A DNA stretch of 60,000 nucleotides from Nymphaea colorata (GCF_008831285.2 NC_045148.1:2358001-2418000); one strand, 5' to 3'. Shown: positions 1 through 38,300, counted from the first letter of the stretch. The notes: generated by a model from the letters alone, not told the origin. Translations and numbers: made by a program.

Positions 1-1
1 C

Positions 2-129
2 TGTTGGGCAGCTCCAACGGTTAGATTTCTAGCCGTTGGGAGCAGCCAACAGCTACTCCCTTTTTCTCCTTCCGTCTTTCTTTGTTCTATAAATAAGGGA
101 CTTGGAACCCTTGCTTTGTTAAGGCTTTT
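2..129 (+). repeat. LTR-like repeat, copy 1 (truncated)
   Basis: TGTTGGGCAGCTCCAACGG... with a TATA-type CTATAAATAAGGG. It is nearly identical to 2136-2263; the similarity stops abruptly after AAGGCTTTT. Confidence 0.7.
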
Positions 130-339
130 CCTCCACTAAAGATGCTGATGTTTTTATCCGGATGTGGTGGCCAGTTTGGAGTCCCTTCTCTCTATCAATT
201 CATGCTAGGTTACAGGCTTCTCTAGGTGGTTTCTCCTTTGAACTCATGGTTTTCGATGTTAGAGGTACAGAGGTTCAGGCCTTTGCTCGTGAACTCTCTG
301 CGAGTCTTTTCTCTATCAGATGCTAGTTTAGATGCTCTA

Positions 340-636
340 GCTTGGAACATATTTTCCTCTAATGACAAGGTCGTCGACACTCCTGAGGCTTTAGGAGTAA
401 AGATGAAGATTGATGATGGAGAAATTCTAGAAAATCCCACACCCTTTCGTTAATTGGATTGAGCTTTTACATATTTATCTATCACAAGGCATGACATATC
501 GCAAGTTGTACATGTCATAAGTCAATTTCAACAAAGATCCACTTAGTTCTATACACATGGGAGCTGCATTGAGGATTGTTCGATATGTCAAACACACTAT
601 CACTAAGGGACTTTTCTATCCTCTTCATCAAGCTTG
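340..636 (+). mobile_element. copia reverse-transcriptase remnant (C-terminal part)
   Basis: Reads DTPEALGVKMKIDDGEILEN, then with frameshifts TRHDISQVVHVISQFQQ and AALRIVRYVKHTITKGLFYP. These are the conserved copia blocks at the RT/RNase H junction. Stops at 453 and 548 show decay. It lies in FANCD2 intron 16. Confidence 0.75.
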
Positions 637-640
637 AATA

Positions 641-2135
641 TAATTGTACATGTCACCAAGGGCAGGGTGCAGGTGCGGGTGCCGTACATCTCAAAAAATT
701 TAAGTGCGGCGAGAGCACTTATTATTATTATTAAGAATGTCAAGATTCCCCTATCACCCTTTCCATTCCTGGGTGATTTGCAGTTTTTGGTAACCCTTGC
801 AATGAGAAAAAGGATCTAGTTACATGAAAGAGATAAATAAAGATCTATATGAGGTTAAAAACTACTAATAATCAATGGGGTCAGATTGTGGGTTGGGTCC
901 GCCATTGAGAGGTTATTCCTGCAACGATTTTGATTTTGGGTAGGTAGGATTGGATTGGGATCCAGACCCGAACCCAAATTCCATCGCTCGAAGAGGAAGC
1001 CAAACGCGGGTTCCCCTTCCTCGTCTTCCTCTCTGTCTCCCTCTTCGTTGCCCTCTCATTCCGCAGGTGAGCATCCGATGCAGAGAAGAAGGTTGAGGAA
1101 GGAGCAGCGGCAGCGCGGCGATTAGGGTAACTAGGTCTTTCTCTTTCCCATCCGTTCCCCCTTCCTTCTCACCCTGTCTCACCTGAGCCCTCTCTGTCTG
1201 CACTCTCTTCCTCCCGCGCACCTCACTCGCCTTCAGTCCCCCTCACCCTTGCTCTTCCTGTTCCCCCAAATCGTGTCATCCCTCTCCCTTTGTCCCGAGC
1301 ACTCGTGTCGTCCCTCTCCCTCTGTCCCGAGCTCTCTGTCTGTCTCCCCTCTCTGTATGCACTCTTTCACTCCCGCAAGCTCTCACGCACTCTCTCCTGC
1401 ATTGTCTCCCTCCTTCGCAATTCTCCCGCACCCTCTCTGTAACGCTCGTTTTATTTTTCAGGTAGGGTCGGATCGGATCCAGAACCAGACCCGAGCTCCA
1501 CTCGCGGAAAGGAGCCCGTCGCGCGAGGGAGTTCTCCTCCCTCGACTTCTTCAGCGTCTTCTTCATCCCCTTCTTCGACTCTTTGTCTGCTACGACCGCA
1601 GCATGGTGAAGAACAAGGCGGTAGGTTGAGCGGCGGCGGCAGCTCGTGGGTAGCCCTCTCGACCTCCACCTCTTCCCCTCCTTTTCCCCTTCTTCCCTTT
1701 TCTCCTCCCTCTCTCACTATTTCTGCCGTCTCTCCTCTCAACTGCCCGACCTCCCTCTTACAGAACCCTCTTTCTCTCGTGCTATTCCCCTCCTCTGCCA
1801 TTCTCTCGCCCTCTCTACCTGCACTCCCCTATTGTCGTTTGAATGGATTGCAGCTAGGGGAGTCTATCTTCCCCCTCTTACCAGCAAATAGGGCGTGTGG
1901 TTGGCGACGACAGCAAGCAATCTTGGGCATTGGCACTTGATCGAACCCTTGAGGTGGCTGCCTAGATCCTTGCAGCAATCTAAACCCTTGATTTGGGGTG
2001 AGCAAGGCGTAATTGAGCCCATTTTATTGTATATTTACCTTTGGAACACATTTCATCTTGTAATTATTTTATTTTTATTTTTGGTGCCTTTTTCTTCACT
2101 TTTTTATTTCCTTTTTATTTACTAAAGGAAGCAAC
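641..2135. other. Unidentified segment between LTR-like repeats, CT- and GC-rich from 900 to 1890
   Basis: It resembles 5'-UTR or promoter DNA, with long CTCTCTCCC-type tracts on the plus strand. A diverged internal duplication relates about 935-1050 (GGATCCAGACCCGAACCC) to about 1460-1560 (GGATCCAGAACCAGACCCG). No protein was recognised. Confidence 0.5.
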
Positions 2136-2390
2136 TGTTGGGCAGCTCCAACGGCTAGATTTCTAGCCGTTGGAAGCAGCCAACAGCTACTCCCTTTTTC
2201 ACCTTCCTTCTTTCTTTGTTCTATAAATAAGGGACTTGAAACTCTTAATTTTTTAAGGCTTTTATGCCTACTATTGTATATCTTTTGAGGTTCAATACAA
2301 GTTCTTTTTACCTCTGGTTTGAGGTTTCTCTTTGTGTGACTCCTTGGAATAGTTGGCATCTTCAAGAGTTACACTATTGAAGTGTTCAAG
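2136..2390 (+). repeat. LTR-like repeat, copy 2
   Basis: The first 128 bp match copy 1. It continues with GTATATCTTTTGAGG and sequence to about 2390 that copy 1 lacks. The TG start, TATA box and size suit a copia LTR, but no PBS or target duplication was found. Confidence 0.55.
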
Positions 2391-2517
2391 TTTGGGCCTG
2401 GTTTACAGGCCTCTCATAAAACACTAACCGATGAGCAGTGTGTTTAATCACACCCACCCAATGCATTGCATTGGGCAGCCATGATGGGACGGAGATCCGG
2501 ATAGCCAAAGGATTATT

Positions 2518-2520
<3 letters not shown>

Positions 2521-2560
<40 letters not shown>

Positions 2561-2566
2561 TATACT
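2521..2566. repeat. (TA)n microsatellite
   Basis: A TA dinucleotide run with one CA interruption. Confidence 0.9.
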
Positions 2567-2761
2567 AACTCCAATTTCATTCCAACAAAGTTTCTTTTGG
2601 TATTTGTACGCATAAATACTTATAATAGGGCTCATAGGGCATACATTTATTCAAAATTACCTCTATAACTATTTAAAATTACATTTTTACCCTGTTTCCA
2701 AATAATAGACAACAAATCAAATTTTAACTTGGAAAAAAGCCAGATATTACAAAAATTTTTG

Positions 2762-3045
2762 CTGTCATCTGCTGAAGCAAATTACAAAGCAATTGCATCA
2801 ACTATGGAAATAATTTGGCTTCAACAGATTGTGTGATATAAGAACCAAGATAGTGGCACCAGCTAAATTATGTTGGGATCAAAAATGCTCAATTTACATT
2901 ACTAGAAACCAAACTTTTAACGAGTGTACGGAACACCAAAAAATGGAATGTCAGTCTGCTCGAGAAGAACTCTTAAAGAAGACAATTAAGTTATCATATG
3001 TTATTTTGAGTTTCAACTTGCTGATTTCCTCAGAAAAGCATTGTG
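2762..3045 (+). mobile_element. copia RNase H remnant
   Basis: Reads SSAEANYKAIAST, IIWLQQIV, a degraded (C)DN-type block and the terminal QLADFLRKAL, the end of copia pol. It could be the continuation of the RT remnant at 340-636, split by about 2.1 kb of other sequence. Confidence 0.7.
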
Positions 3046-3323
3046 TTTTTTAATATTTGATTTTTTTTTCTATGTAAGACACTTATTAAAGGTAGAAATA
3101 TTTGTGTCAATGCAACACAACACTAATGCGTACGGGACATTGCTTGGACATGGCAGAAACATTGTTTGTGATTTTTTTGGTATATTTTTTGTAACTTTTA
3201 AATGTTTTTTATCTATTTTAGCATTTTTGTTCAATAATATATACTTTATAAATGTAAACAATGAATTTTATATGTTTATTTGCTTAAAATTTTATTATAT
3301 ATGTACAAATCTGTATATATATG

Positions 3324-3358
<35 letters not shown>

Positions 3359-4826
3359 GCGTTCTCATACTCAAGTTTTTTAAAAATATTACACACCAGT
3401 ACCTGCACTAGCACCTGCATATGTACTTATGTGACATAGTTTTCTTTTGAGCAAACTTTTGGTGGTCAAAACATAATCTTGAGAAAGGGTGTTAGAATAT
3501 TTGCACACACACACACATATATATATATAATCAGTCGGCTGCCTCTGCAACCAGGTGGCTTTTTTTAAATTTTGTGCCGCTGAAAAATTGTTGCAAAAAA
3601 TACATCTTTTTATGGTGGTTTTCAAGACACAAAACAAAAAAACAACCATCCAGCCACATAGGTAGCTGACATCAAGTATATTTTTATTATGTAAACCCAT
3701 TCGAATTTTGAAGTCCACAATATATTTTTCCTTTAGCCTAGGAATAACTTCCCCATGTCTTCCATACACGCAGCACTTCCATTTCCTCATTCATTGCCCC
3801 TATCTACTTATGTGACTTTATAGTTTGATGAAAAGCAATAGGTTCATATTATTTCTCAACCTGCAATATAAGCAATTAAAAATCCAAAAGGAAGTTATTA
3901 TAGTTGTCCAATCATTGAAGTGGATGTTTACTCTAACCTTCTTTCTAAGGGCTCGCTGTCAATTTCATTATCAATAGTGGGAGGATACTCCTTGTTCTTC
4001 TTACATAACTTGACCATAAAAGTTGCATAATTCTGCAGTTGAATAATCATCTAGGTCATTTACCTAAGAATATTTACAAAAGCCTATAGATGCCTCATAT
4101 GAGCAGATCAAGTATTGGATCTTTTTGCTCCAGTAGTCATAGCCTACAAAATTTGGAGTCCATTTTAGTGTTGATTCTTGTCTAGGCAACTGACTGGCCA
4201 CTAAATAACACGATGGTCCAGTTATATGCGGCTATGGTCTCAAATAAATGAGCTATGTACCTATAAAGATCTAACTACTACAAGGCTTCTCTGCAGTTAT
4301 TATCATGGTCACAAATATCATTTACGAGTTTTATACGGTGAGGTTTTTCTCAAGTATAATACGGCGAAGTCTTTTTTTATTAAAATCTCAACAGATTTTA
4401 AAACAATTAAACAAAAATAAAAGTAAAATGTGTAAATCAAGATGTGGTAGTAAAAAATGTTAAAAATGCAAAAACGCAGAAAATAGGAAAAAAAATTAAA
4501 TATCTGTCATCAAACGCAGAAAACATGAAAAAACGTGAAAAAATGTGAAAAAAAATGTTTTTTTTCGTTTTGGTTTTTAAAAAAAAAACGTTTTTTTGTC
4601 TTTTTTGACCGACTTATTTTTTGTGCTTTTAACGCATTTTTTTAATGCGGTTATGATAATGCTAACATTATCAACACAATTTAACAAAAAAAAAAGCAAC
4701 TTAAGAACATGGAATTACTGCAAACTTCAAAACTCAAATAGGAAAAGCTAAAAAGGTCTCATTGTATACCAGAATTAATGTAAATCACAACTCACAAACC
4801 CCTCACAGAGATTCATATACTTACAC
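3046..4826. other. FANCD2 intron 16, AT-rich DNA without recognised genes
   Basis: It contains (TA)n at about 3325-3354, (CA)n(TA)n at about 3502-3529 and a poly-A/poly-T tract at about 4455-4620 with recurring AAAAACGTG/CGTTTTT words. The open frames here have no family motifs. Confidence 0.6.
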
Positions 4827-30937
<26,111 letters not shown>

Positions 30938-31091
30938 GAGCATGCGACGGAGAGGAAAATACACAGAGGGAGGGAATATGTGCGCCCGGGGTTGTAGGGT
31001 GTGTGTTGTAGGTGGCGGGAACGAAGGCTTTGTTTTGGATGGAGGGATGTATTTTGTAGGTGGCGGGAAGGAACGATGGAGGGACAGGCAA

Positions 31092-32699
31092 GGAAAGGGG
31101 GTAATGGAAACATAAAGAAAAGAAAGGAAAATGAAAGAAAAGGGATATGAGGAGAAAATAAATGGAAGAAATGAAATGAAAGACATATCGTAAAGCCATG
31201 TTTGAATGGAAATGAAAGGAATAGCTCAAATCATATTGGTTTAAACTATATAAAAAAATTAAAATTTATACCTTAACTTTCAAGAACTTATTATCGAAAT
31301 AAAAATATTTTTAATTTGATTACATTACCTGATTCAGTAAAAGAAGAACCACACATACACTCGACATTTATTCTTATAGTAGAAAATCTCATAAAAAATT
31401 AAAACAATCAAACAAAATGTCAGTACAAGTAATAATTGTCTAATGACAAAAAAATCACATGAAAAATAAAAAATGATATTTATGACTTAGATAATTCCAA
31501 CTTTACTAAGCATCCCAAGTAAAACACTATGGTTCATCTTTTTTCATCAAGATGAAGATATGTTTCAGTTTGTAACTCTTCTTCAAAACCAATGACTTCA
31601 AATGTTAGAAAGATGTCTTCTTTTGCATGACATCGTTTTTTTCAATTACATTAGCAACTCTATCAAAAGCATCTTTCATTATTTAGTAAATGACATTGTT
31701 TTTTTTTAATTACATTAGCAACTCATCTTTCATGATTTAGTCTTTCTTAAATCAACTTCATTTGCAGCTCTCCTCCATATCTTCATCTTGATGAAAAAAG
31801 ATGAACCATAGTGTTTTACTTGGGATGCTTAGTAAAGTTGGAATTATCTAAGTCATAAATATCATTTTTTATTTTTCATGTGATTTTTTTGTCATTAGAC
31901 AATTATTACTTGTACTGACATTTTGTTTGATTGTTTTAATTTTTTATGAGATTTTCTACTATATTCCATTACCCCCTTTCCATAAAGGGGGTAATGGAAA
32001 CGTAAAGAAAAGAAAGGAAAATAATGGAAACGTAAAGAAAAGAAAGGAAAATGAAAGAAAAGGGATATGAGGAGAAAATAAATGGAAGAAATGAAATGAA
32101 AGACATATCGTAAAGCCATGTTTGAATGGAAATGAAAGGAATAGCTCAAATCATATTGGTTTAAACTATATAAAAAAATTAAAATTTATACCTTAACTTT
32201 CAAGAACTTATTATCGAAATAAAAATATTTTTAATTTGATTACATTACCTGATTCAGTAAAAGAAGAACCACACATACACTCGACATTTATTCTTATAGT
32301 AGAAAATCTCATAAAAAATTAAAACAATCAAACAAAATGTCAGTACAAGTAATAATTGTCTAATGACAAAAAAATCACATGAAAAATAAAAAATGATATT
32401 TATGACTTAGATAATTCCAACTTTACTAAGCATCCCAAGTAAAACACTATGGTTCATCTTTTTTCATCAAGATGAAGATATGTTTCAGTTTGTAACTCTT
32501 CTTCAAAACCAATGACTTCAAATGTTAGAAAGATGTCTTCTTTTGCATGACATCGTTTTTTTCAATTACATTAGCAACTCTATCAAAAGCATCTTTCATT
32601 ATTTAGTAAATGACATTGTTTTTTTTTAATTACATTAGCAACTCATCTTTCATGATTTAGTCTTTCTTAAATCAACTTCATTTGCAGCTCTCCTCCTTT
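31092..32699. repeat. FANCD2 upstream region: direct duplication around an inverted fragment
   Basis: About 680 bp starting near GGGGGTAATGGAAAC (31097-31776) recurs at about 32025-32699 and looks essentially identical by eye. Between them, 31777-31963 is the reverse complement of 31375-31561. It is followed by TTCCATTACCCCCTTTCC, the reverse complement of the start of copy 1. Copy 2 also has a local 34-bp tandem duplication (32010-32057). The block begins about 155 bp upstream of the FANCD2 ATG. Confidence 0.9.
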
Positions 32700-32958
32700 T
32701 ATGTTTTGGTACTAAACTTGTACTTGGTTCAACTTGAACTTTATACTTGTCTCCTGGGTTGATAAATAGTTCTAATGTTGCTTGATTTTGATAAAATATT
32801 TATAAGCTGGATTGTATCGCTAGTATTTTCATACGCTTAAGTCATTTAGTTGTACTTTTCTTTCATTGTCATCAATCCTTCTTCTGTTGCACTATCATTA
32901 CTAAATAAATTTACTAACTTCTCATAGTTCGTAATAAGTATTGTCATCCACTTTTTGG

Positions 32959-33002
32959 GGAGCATGACCCTCCCACTAACAACAGTGGGAAGGTCATGCT
33001 CT
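32959..33002. repeat. Hairpin at the left end of the foldback-like segment
   Basis: GAGCATGACCCTCCCACT and AGTGGGAAGGTCATGCTC form a near-perfect stem around AACAAC. It is related to the hairpin at 36086-36206. Confidence 0.75.
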
Positions 33003-35861
33003 CCCCTATCGATGTCGAAAGAGGGAAGGGTTTAACCCTTCCCCCTTCTTTATGTCGGTCACACCCCAACATTTTTTACCCTCAAACATTTTTTTTTAAC
33101 CTAAAGCGTTGAAGTGTGACAACACAACAATTCAAAAGAGGGAGCTATGCCATTAAAAATAATGAGGCGAACTTTCATTCATATAACTTTGATTCATACA
33201 AAATCACATTTAAGTGTATGACAAAAATATCCCAAAACATATAATTGATGTCTAACAAAAACAAGACACAATACAGTCAAAATAAGACGCACCGGCACTA
33301 CAAAAGACCTAAAACCTCCCCAGTATGATGTGAATGAAACCATCTGCTCGACCTGTTGCCCCTGGTCCACCAAAACCTGAAAAATGAAACAACAGAATGC
33401 TTAACCTTCACAGTATGGCAACAACCCAGGAAAATTCCAAACCCTCTTAGGTAGGGCTCAAATATGAGAACAATAATAAAAACAATCTGTCAACATGTCA
33501 TGTCAGGGCATAGCCACATCATTTGCCAAGAAGACCCCTAACATAGGCCACGACATGTAAAAGTCACTCAATGGCCACAGTAACACGTTTTCAACTCACA
33601 TGTAAGGCACAAACAAACATATCATTTCATTCATAACATTCTCATGCAAATCAATCATATACATTTCATTTCATTAACTTTAGTGAATTGACAATTCCTG
33701 TGGGTGCAAACACAGACACGTGCACACCGCGGGCGGCCTACAGCCGAGAGACAACCCCCGTGGTGGCCCAGAACAGTATGGATCCATTTCACCTGCTGCA
33801 GTGGTAGAGCACTCATCCATGGATGTGTGAATTCCAAAGAGAGATACTTAGTCTTCCCTAATACACTCAGGTTGGGAAGGCGGGAGCCCAACGCTCCAAG
33901 CACAATACACAAAAGTATCCTAGGGTCTTGCACTGCCTGCGCTCCGAACAGGCGAGACCAGTGGCAAAAGCGGGACGTCTCCCAAACACATGGCCACATC
34001 CCACTGGCCTCCCATCTCTTATTCATTCTTAGTTAACATTATGGAAACATAATCACAAAATGACCAGCTAGCTCAGAAGGTTGGTTCACTCCTCGAGTGC
34101 ACCCATACCTCCAAATGCCTCCACACGAGAGCTACACATATAATTTACTTTCTTAGCTAGTCGTCATAGCAATTTGAGTATAACTACCCTCCAATTCAGT
34201 CATGTGCATCATTGCCCATGACAATATGCATGCAACAAAACACAACATTCACATCAATTATCATTTCAATCACATCTTTGAAAACCTTAGCCAAACCAGA
34301 GAGTAGTCTCGATCTGTGATTGGCTCGTAGTTGTCCTATGCAGTTATCATTGTAGGATGCTTTCTAGTGTACAATTGGGGTCGAGGAGACACTCGACTCG
34401 ATACACCACCTCATCTGTCCTAAACAGTTATCAATTCTAGCATGCATATGCAAATGCGTAACACTTTCAAAACATGTTTCTAATAGCATTTCAAAACAAA
34501 TCATATCATGTATCAAACCTTTTGCATGCATACACACAATCGTTCACAAAACAACCCATCTATTACATCACAATCCTAGGAACACACATTCACACATTTA
34601 CCCAGGCAGAGATTTGCCTGGAATGCTGCCGTACCTGTAGCGCGCTCACAAAACTCTTCAAAATGCCTCGAGCTTCGAATCTGGTTGCTCAAGGTCGACG
34701 GGATGTGCCTGGTGTACCTGCAGATATAAGCAAAGATAAGATTTATACTAGCTAGCTACACAAACCATACAAATATGAAACAAAATCATTGAGGCACATG
34801 TCATTGCCTCAAGAAGGTGTCGACGGGTAGTGTCAACCTACAAGGCCTCCAATAGGCTTCCTCCTAACCTCTTGACGTTGCCACCAAACGTCAAAATTAC
34901 TGTTTCGATCAATCCATCACAACCCAATTCTCATTGCCTTCTTTAATCGAGGCGTCAACCCCATAGTCACATCCAACTTACGTATACATTCCCCAAATCA
35001 CTCCAAGATACACCCGTTCACAAAAGCATGTGCCACATGCTCACTAAGACGATTTTAAATCTTCTCACCCACATCAAAACTCTACCATGTTTCCTTACTG
35101 CTTCAAAAATTAACTCATCATACTTAATTGATCATTATAGACATGAATCAATGCTTCTCTAACATAATCCTACACTTTTCCCAAAAAACAAAGTCGCTAA
35201 CAAGCATCCCAAATCCTCAATTCTACCTTCTAGCATGCTCAAACAATAATTATACGTGTTTCAAAGGAAAATCTACAATAAAATAGGCTCAATTACGTCT
35301 TGCTCACCCCAATTCAAGAGTCCAGACTGCTGCAATCCTTCCGACAGCCACCTCACGAGTCCAAGTGTCTCCAAGCGGCTAAAATCATGCAATGCCGCCA
35401 CCACTACGCCTTCTATTCGCTGCTATGAAGAGAAAGATGCAACCCCAAACTACAATTCCAATCCAACAGCCACAACTAGTGAGAAAAGTAAAACTATGCT
35501 CAAGAGGAGGAGTTCGGCTAAGGGATTGATTCTGTTGGGGGAGGCAGGGAACAACGAGGGTGAGAGAAGCTGGGCTGAGAGAGAGAGCACGAGAGCTGTA
35601 AGTGGGAGGAGGCTGGCGGTATGGGAGGAAATGCAGTGAGAGAAGAGAGGGCAAGTAGAGAGGGTTCAGACAGTTGGGGAGAAACGGACAGAGGGAGTAA
35701 GAGAGGCCGTAGAGGGAGGTGCAAGTGAGGAGCACGAGAGAAAAGAGGGAGACGACCAGAGAGAGGGTGCTGATGGCGAGGGAAAAGTCTACGCAAGGGG
35801 GAGGAGGAGAAGAAGGGCGAGGAAGGAGGAAGAGGCGAAGAGAAATCAGAGGCTTACTAGC

Positions 35862-35987
35862 ACCGCCGCCGCCATCCTCGTCGCTGCTTTGCACCACCTC
35901 CGTTTTCTTCTTCTTGTTTGCGTTGGCATGAGAGACCACCAAGAGAAAGACGAGGGAGAGCAGGGAAAGGCGAGGGAGAAGAGCCAT
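35862..35987 (-). CDS. Unassigned first-exon-like sequence encoding a signal peptide
   Basis: ATG near 35987 begins MALLPRLSLLSLVFLLVVSH, a textbook signal peptide, followed by ANANKKKKTEVVQSSDEDGG and a strong donor GCTA/GTAAGC. I do not recognise the protein, and no convincing second exon was found. It may be a captured gene fragment or a real short gene. The longer open frame on both sides (35385-36068) is probably chance in purine-rich DNA. Confidence 0.35.
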
Positions 35988-36085
35988 CGCGTCGGGCTTC
36001 TTCACGCCAAATGGTTCGGCAACCCAACCTGCAAAAAGCCAAGTAGGGGGAAGGGTTGGGCCCTTCACTCTACCAACAATGAAAG

Positions 36086-36206
36086 CATAGGGAAGGGCCT
36101 TCCCTCTATGAATGTCGATAGGGGAGGCCCTGACCCTTCCACGGTGGGAGGGTCAGGGCCTCCTTTATCGCCGTTGGTAGAGGGAGGGGCCCTACCCTTC
36201 TCCTTG
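36086..36206. repeat. Long imperfect hairpin
   Basis: Arms about 36086-36137 and 36143-36206 are inverted copies: GGCCCTGACCCTTCCA against TGGGAGGGTCAGGGCC at the centre, extending to CTTCCCTCTATGAATGTCG against CGCCGTTGGTAGAGGGAGG. Confidence 0.75.
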
Positions 36207-36222
36207 CCCCATTGTTAATGAC

Positions 36223-37211
36223 TAGGCCTGGGCCCGGGCCGGGTCGCCGGTGGGTACCCGGCCCGGAATGGGCCAGGGTCCGGGTAGCGCTTTGTGCTAG
36301 TCGGGCTCTCGCCCGTTGCACCCGGCCCGGCCCGACATTAAAACGGGCCGGGTCCCGGTTAGAAGTTGGGGCTCGATAGACATTTCGACCTTACCATTAG
36401 GTCGAAATAACTCGAGGCTTTCCCTTTTCATTTGAAAGGGACAAAGCTGCCTGCACTGGTCTGCACCTTGCAATCCACCATCGTCTTCATCACCACCGTC
36501 GCACTGCTGGTCTGCACCATCACCGTCGCGCACTGCTGGTTCATCACAGTCCAATTCCGGCCCACCACCGACGGTTCTCCTTTCCATTGGGGGACTCTTC
36601 GTCGCAGTAGGTAGCCCCAAACCCCATCCGGCGGTTCTCCTTTCCCTTCTCCCCAATTCATCCCCATCATAAGCCAAACGTCTTCTGCCCAATCCATCCC
36701 CATCGTGAGAGAGAGATTCATTTCAACATTATGGGCGGTGGAAAAGCCAATGGATGGCAGCAGCCTCCATCATCAGACGCAAAGGCACCATGGAGAAGCA
36801 TCGTCCTCCTCCACCGCCTCAGGGACCTTGGAGCCTCCCCCAGTTCCAGTGTCATCAGTCGCATCCTCCTCCTCCTCCTCTTCCCTATAATCATTTTCTC
36901 CATCAGCAGCAGCTTCTGCAACCTCCCACACGCCAATGGATTCCGCCTCCTGACCACCTGCGGATGCTGTTTGCACCCATCATCCGCCTCCTCCACCGCC
37001 GTGGTATCGTGGCCTGGCCCGGCCCGGCCCGGCAGATAACAAAACGGGCCGGGTCGGGCCTTGGACGAGGTTAACCAGGCCCGACCCGATACCCGACCCG
37101 TCCCGTTAATAGTTGGGCCGGGTAGCGGGCTGACTCGATTTAGATACGGGCCGTTAACGACAATGAATAAACGGGCCGGGCCGGCCCGGCCCGGCCCGAT
37201 GCCCAGGTCTA
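36223..37211. mobile_element. Non-autonomous hAT-like DNA transposon with captured coding-like DNA
   Basis: An exact 8-bp target duplication TTAATGAC flanks it at 36215-36222 and 37212-37219. The terminal inverted repeats are TAGGCCTGGGC and TAGACCTGGGC. The subterminal regions are dense in CGGGCCGGGC/GCCCGGCCCG words, a pattern familiar from plant hAT elements. There is no transposase. The interior (about 36754-37020) has an open P/Q-rich reading (MEKHRPPPPPQGPW, HQQQLLQPPTRQW) that looks like a fragment of a host gene. Confidence 0.85.
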
Positions 37212-37219
37212 TTAATGAC

Positions 37220-38300
37220 ACAGTTCTGCCCTCTAGACCAAAGACGGCACTGTAGTAGATTTACGTGAAAACACTGTGATGATGAAAAACATTCCCCCTG
37301 TATGCACATTAAAGAAGGAAATGACATACACAGTAGAAAATGATAAGTTTTTCCTTTCATTTCCAATCTCTTTAATTTTGGAGGGATTGGATTTACATTG
37401 GAGCATAGTTAACATTCCTTTCCTTTTTTTTCCTCTTTAATTAGTCAACCAAATGCAATACTGATTGCTCTTTCCTTCCCTTTCCCTCCATCCAAACAAG
37501 GCAGAAGGGAGATTTACAATGTACCCTTCCACATGTGCTCCACATGTGTTGCCCTCGTTCCTAGGGTTGGGATAATCTGCCCACACTAATGAAGAAGAAG
37601 AAGGATGTTCCAAAGCCCGTGAGAAAGATGGAAAATATGGCTATTGCTTATGAGTACCATAATAAATTGGCTGAAATTGCTCCAAGCCTCCTTTATGGTG
37701 TCTTCCATATATAGATGTGATGAGCTTAGTAGTCTATTAATACACAAAAGAATGAATTGTTGCTGGCTACTTGCAGGACCCCGAACGTCATGATATCATG
37801 TGAGTCTCAAAAGCAACCAAGAGGGGAAACGTGTTTGATGTCACATGTGATTGTACATCCACCCCCATAATTTGAGAAAACGAAAGAACTAATGCTTGCG
37901 ACAAGTTTCAAATCAAAGCTGATGAGCCGATGGGTCCCAAATTGAATTTTGGAGATTTCTCTAGAAGGTCAATTCAATAGTAAGAAAAAAGAAGAAAAAA
38001 ATCGAGCAATAAAAAAACAAAGAAGAAGAAGAAAAGAGAAATGAAACATGTGTAAAAGGATGATGAAGCAAAATTGTCAACAGACCTTGCTCTTCATGCT
38101 TCTATATTTAGCTATCATCCAAGATTTGAAAAAGTGTTTGTATATCATATCTTTTGAGAGAGCCCTGCCAACCTCACAATTGTAACTTCCAACCAAATCA
38201 CCAAAAGCAAAAGTTCAATCTAACTTGGTATATTGAATACAATGTTTAGTTGGAGTACAGTCCAAGTAATATAAAGCATATTGCCAATATTGTTCTCTTT
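37220..38300. other. Intergenic sequence between two hAT-type elements
   Basis: AT-rich, with purine-rich runs (AAGAAGAAGAAG near 37590 and 38025). No gene is recognised; the left end of the decayed hAT element at 38.3 kb may lie in here. Confidence 0.5.

Larger units (their letters stand above)
32943..36222. mobile_element. Segment bounded by related hairpin repeats in inverted orientation
   Basis: The left end (about 32950-33045) contains GCATGACCCTCCCACTAAC...GTGGGAAGGTCATGC, then CTCCCCTATCGATGTCG and GAGGGAAGGGTTTAACCC. The reverse complement of the right end (36085-36206) contains CCTGACCCTCCCACCG...GGAAGGGTCAGG, then CTCCCCTATCGACATTC and GAGGGAAGGCCC. They are clearly related in inverted orientation, as expected of a foldback- or TIR-type element of about 3.3 kb. 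No transposase is seen. Inside, on the minus strand, are exon-like pieces with AG and GT borders (about 35860-35985, 34632-34725, near 33330-33375). Confidence 0.5.

Noticed and set aside
33655-34026. Minus-strand 123-codon open frame
   Set aside because: No domain and no splice partners; the composition fits transposon DNA inside the hairpin-bounded segment.
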